Source: CAYWBI01 sp964456445 (GTDB lineage Bacteria > Calditrichota > Calditrichia > Calditrichales > J004). From it: 7,360 nt of DNA. A model generated the notes under the pieces. It did not search any database and had not been told where the DNA came from. It saw only the letters and a program-made list of their open reading frames with translations. A program made the translations under genes and the position numbers. Location: positions 1 to 7,360 of the forward strand of contig CAYWBI010000187.1 in assembly GCA_964456445.1 (NCBI GenBank), written 5' to 3'. Position 1 is the stretch's first letter. Every line of letters begins with the position of its first letter. Below are positions 6,621 through 7,360 of the stretch, one piece after another.

Positions 6621-6700
6621 GTCATTCCTGCGCCAAGAGGCCTCGATGGAAAATTAAACGAAAATGCAGCATTTTGTCATTCCTGCGGAAGCAAGAATCT
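6621..6700 (+). repeat. Two decayed copies of the palindromic element's left end
   Basis: GTCATTCCTGCG occurs again at 6621-6632 and 6676-6687, identical to 6436-6447. In the first copy the returning strand of the hairpin is lost. In the second, ATTCCTGC pairs with GCAAGAAT (6691-6698) with one mismatch around a GGAA loop, so a GNRA-type loop is kept. Neither has a recognisable right end, so these look like solo ends or remains of older insertions. Confidence 0.75.
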
Positions 6701-6959
6701 AAACGATGAAGCATAGATCAGCATTACGCCCTCGCCGCAGGAAGGCAGTTGTCATTTATTGCCATAGGCATCCCTATCGGGACATTTTTCTTTTGTTATG
6801 TTCTTGCTTTTGTTTTATTTCATTTGTCTTGTTCTTCATTGATGCCTCCATACTCCACATTGTGCCAATCATATATTTTGATGTAGAATGCGGGAATGTA
6901 ACATTTGACAAAGCAGTTAAAATTGGCAATATTAGCCTAAAGAATTATTGAGTAAGATC
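6701..6959. other. Stretch without a credible gene ahead of the TA-like pair
   Basis: An open frame of 81 codons (6706-6951) exists, but it begins in repeat remains, has an arginine-rich start followed by a thymine-driven hydrophobic run, and resembles no family I know. I do not call it a gene. A small TCCC-TATC-GGGA hairpin lies at 6771-6782. The right part holds the probable promoter of the next gene. Confidence 0.5.
6905..6935 (+). promoter_or_regulatory. Possible promoter of the TA-like operon
   Basis: A consensus TTGACA lies at 6905-6910. Two weak -10 candidates follow: AATATT at 6928-6933 (spacing 17) and TATTAG at 6930-6935 (spacing 19). The start codon at 6960 is about 25 bases further on. 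The -35 is exact but the -10 is poor, and if the organism uses a Bacteroidota-type sigma factor this match would be irrelevant. Confidence 0.35.
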
Positions 6960-7274
6960 ATGACCGAAATAAAAATAAACATCCCGGACAACCTAAGTGA
7001 AATGATTGATGACATCGATAGTCCGCTTTATCTCGAAGCCATCAAGTCCGTGGTTAAAAAGAATTTATCAAAAAAGAAAAAAGAATTGGCCCTTCTTAAA
7101 AGAAAAATAGATCGTTATGAACAACGCTATGCTGCAACCTACAAAGTTTTTTCAGAGAATTTAGCGGATCTACCCTCGGCTCATGATGATTGGATCGAAT
7201 GGACCTATATTCAAAAATCATATGATGTGCTTTCTTCATCGATTGTGAATCTTGATTTATTATTAAAAAAATGA
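6960..7274 (+). CDS. Small coiled-coil protein, probable antitoxin of a TumE/DUF6516-type pair
   Basis: The 104-residue product starts with a short strand MTEIKINIPD (1-10), typical of small antitoxin-like proteins, followed by a lysine-rich, heptad-like helical stretch (about 24-60; KKNLSKKKKELALLKRKI) and the segment RYEQRYAATYKVFSENL...HDDWIEW (52-81). That layout resembles the small proteins found directly upstream of TumE/DUF6516 toxins, as I recall them. The ATG at 6960 is preferred over an in-frame TTG at 6948 because the strand then begins at once. The stop overlaps the next start as ATGA, implying translational coupling, normal for antitoxin-first TA operons. By inference it binds and silences the downstream product. 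No DNA-binding domain is evident. I am moderately sure of the TA context and less of the exact family. Confidence 0.6.
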   Translation: MTEIKINIPDNLSEMIDDIDSPLYLEAIKSVVKKNLSKKKKELALLKRKIDRYEQRYAATYKVFSENLADLPSAHDDWIEWTYIQKSYDVLSSSIVNLDLLLKK

Positions 7275-7360
7275 AAGACCTCCGGGTATTCCGGGAATAT
7301 CAGGTAATCATTCATTCAATTGAAAAGATTGAATATGCACATACCGGCCCTATATCTATA
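7271..7360 (+). CDS. N-terminus of a probable TumE/DUF6516-type toxin, cut by the window edge
   Basis: Thirty codons are visible from the ATG at 7271, reading MKDLRVFREYQVIIHSIEKI and then EYAHTGPISI, with no stop before the edge. The start overlaps the upstream stop by four bases. A helix followed by a tyrosine/isoleucine-rich strand is consistent with the N-terminus of the DUF6516 (TumE) family, and the upstream partner supports this, but the diagnostic histidine-rich C-terminus (DNAPHH-like) would lie outside the window. The gene is real by coupling and frame. Its family is an inference. Confidence 0.5.
   Translation, partial: MKDLRVFREYQVIIHSIEKIEYAHTGPISI

Noticed and set aside
6436..6700. 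CRISPR-like array from the three GTCATTCCTGCG repeats
   Set aside because: Spacings are unequal (185 and 55 bases), only 12 bases are conserved, and no cas gene is present. They are ends of a palindromic element.
6353..6709. 118-codon frame overlapping the nuclease end and the palindromic repeats
   Set aside because: Its translation is the well-known false-ORF signature of these repeats (SFLRKQES ... KPGMT ... SFLRKQES), and it starts inside the nuclease gene in another frame.
6706..6951. 81-codon frame with a hydrophobic middle
   Set aside because: It starts in repeat debris, the hydrophobic run comes from T-rich DNA, it has no recognised family, and it is simply the space before the TA-like operon.

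Overview
The window looks like the end of a surface-polysaccharide (capsule or exopolysaccharide) locus of a Gram-negative bacterium, followed by a repeat-rich accessory stretch and the start of a probable toxin-antitoxin module. The outer-membrane Wzi-like barrel implies a Gram-negative envelope. The moderately AT-rich DNA, weak or absent Shine-Dalgarno sequences and CCCGA-N5-TCGGG hairpins would fit the Bacteroidota/Calditrichota (FCB) side of the tree, but no marker gene is present, so the phylum is an inference.

Layout, all genes on the + strand: (1) 2-1081, a GT4-like glycosyltransferase whose frame is open to the left edge, so its start lies outside the window; it is much more AT-rich than what follows. 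(2) 1078-1239, a short degenerate stretch that looks like a gene remnant. (3) 1240-1998, a WecG/TagA/CpsF (GT26) glycosyltransferase. (4) 1999-2354, a leader with a ten-G run. (5) 2355-3857, a polyprenyl-phosphate sugar-1-phosphate transferase (WbaP/WcaJ type) that would start lipid-linked repeat-unit synthesis. (6) 3858-4615, 758 bases without a credible gene, holding a weak terminator, two short palindromes and three copies (one inverted, two in tandem) of a repeat family, one copy interrupted by two small hairpins. (7) 4616-6040, a secreted Wzi-like outer-membrane beta-barrel. (8) 6088-6387, a stand-alone GIY-YIG nuclease. (9) 6436-6700, a 126-base palindromic repeat with a perfect hairpin at each end plus two decayed copies of its end. 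(10) 6960-7274, a small antitoxin-like protein overlapping by four bases (ATGA) the first 30 codons of a probable TumE/DUF6516-type toxin cut by the right edge.

How it fits together: the initiating transferase (5) would load the first sugar phosphate onto undecaprenyl phosphate at the inner membrane, the GT26 and GT4-like enzymes would extend it, and the Wzi-like barrel would hold or organise the finished polymer at the outer membrane. No flippase, polymerase or export gene is in the window; these would have to lie to the left or elsewhere. From about 6040 onward the content changes to mobile or selfish-type elements. The observations most worth a second look are the GIY-YIG gene beside the palindromic repeat, the nested repeats in 4181-4537, the G10 tract ahead of the initiating transferase, and the TA-like pair.
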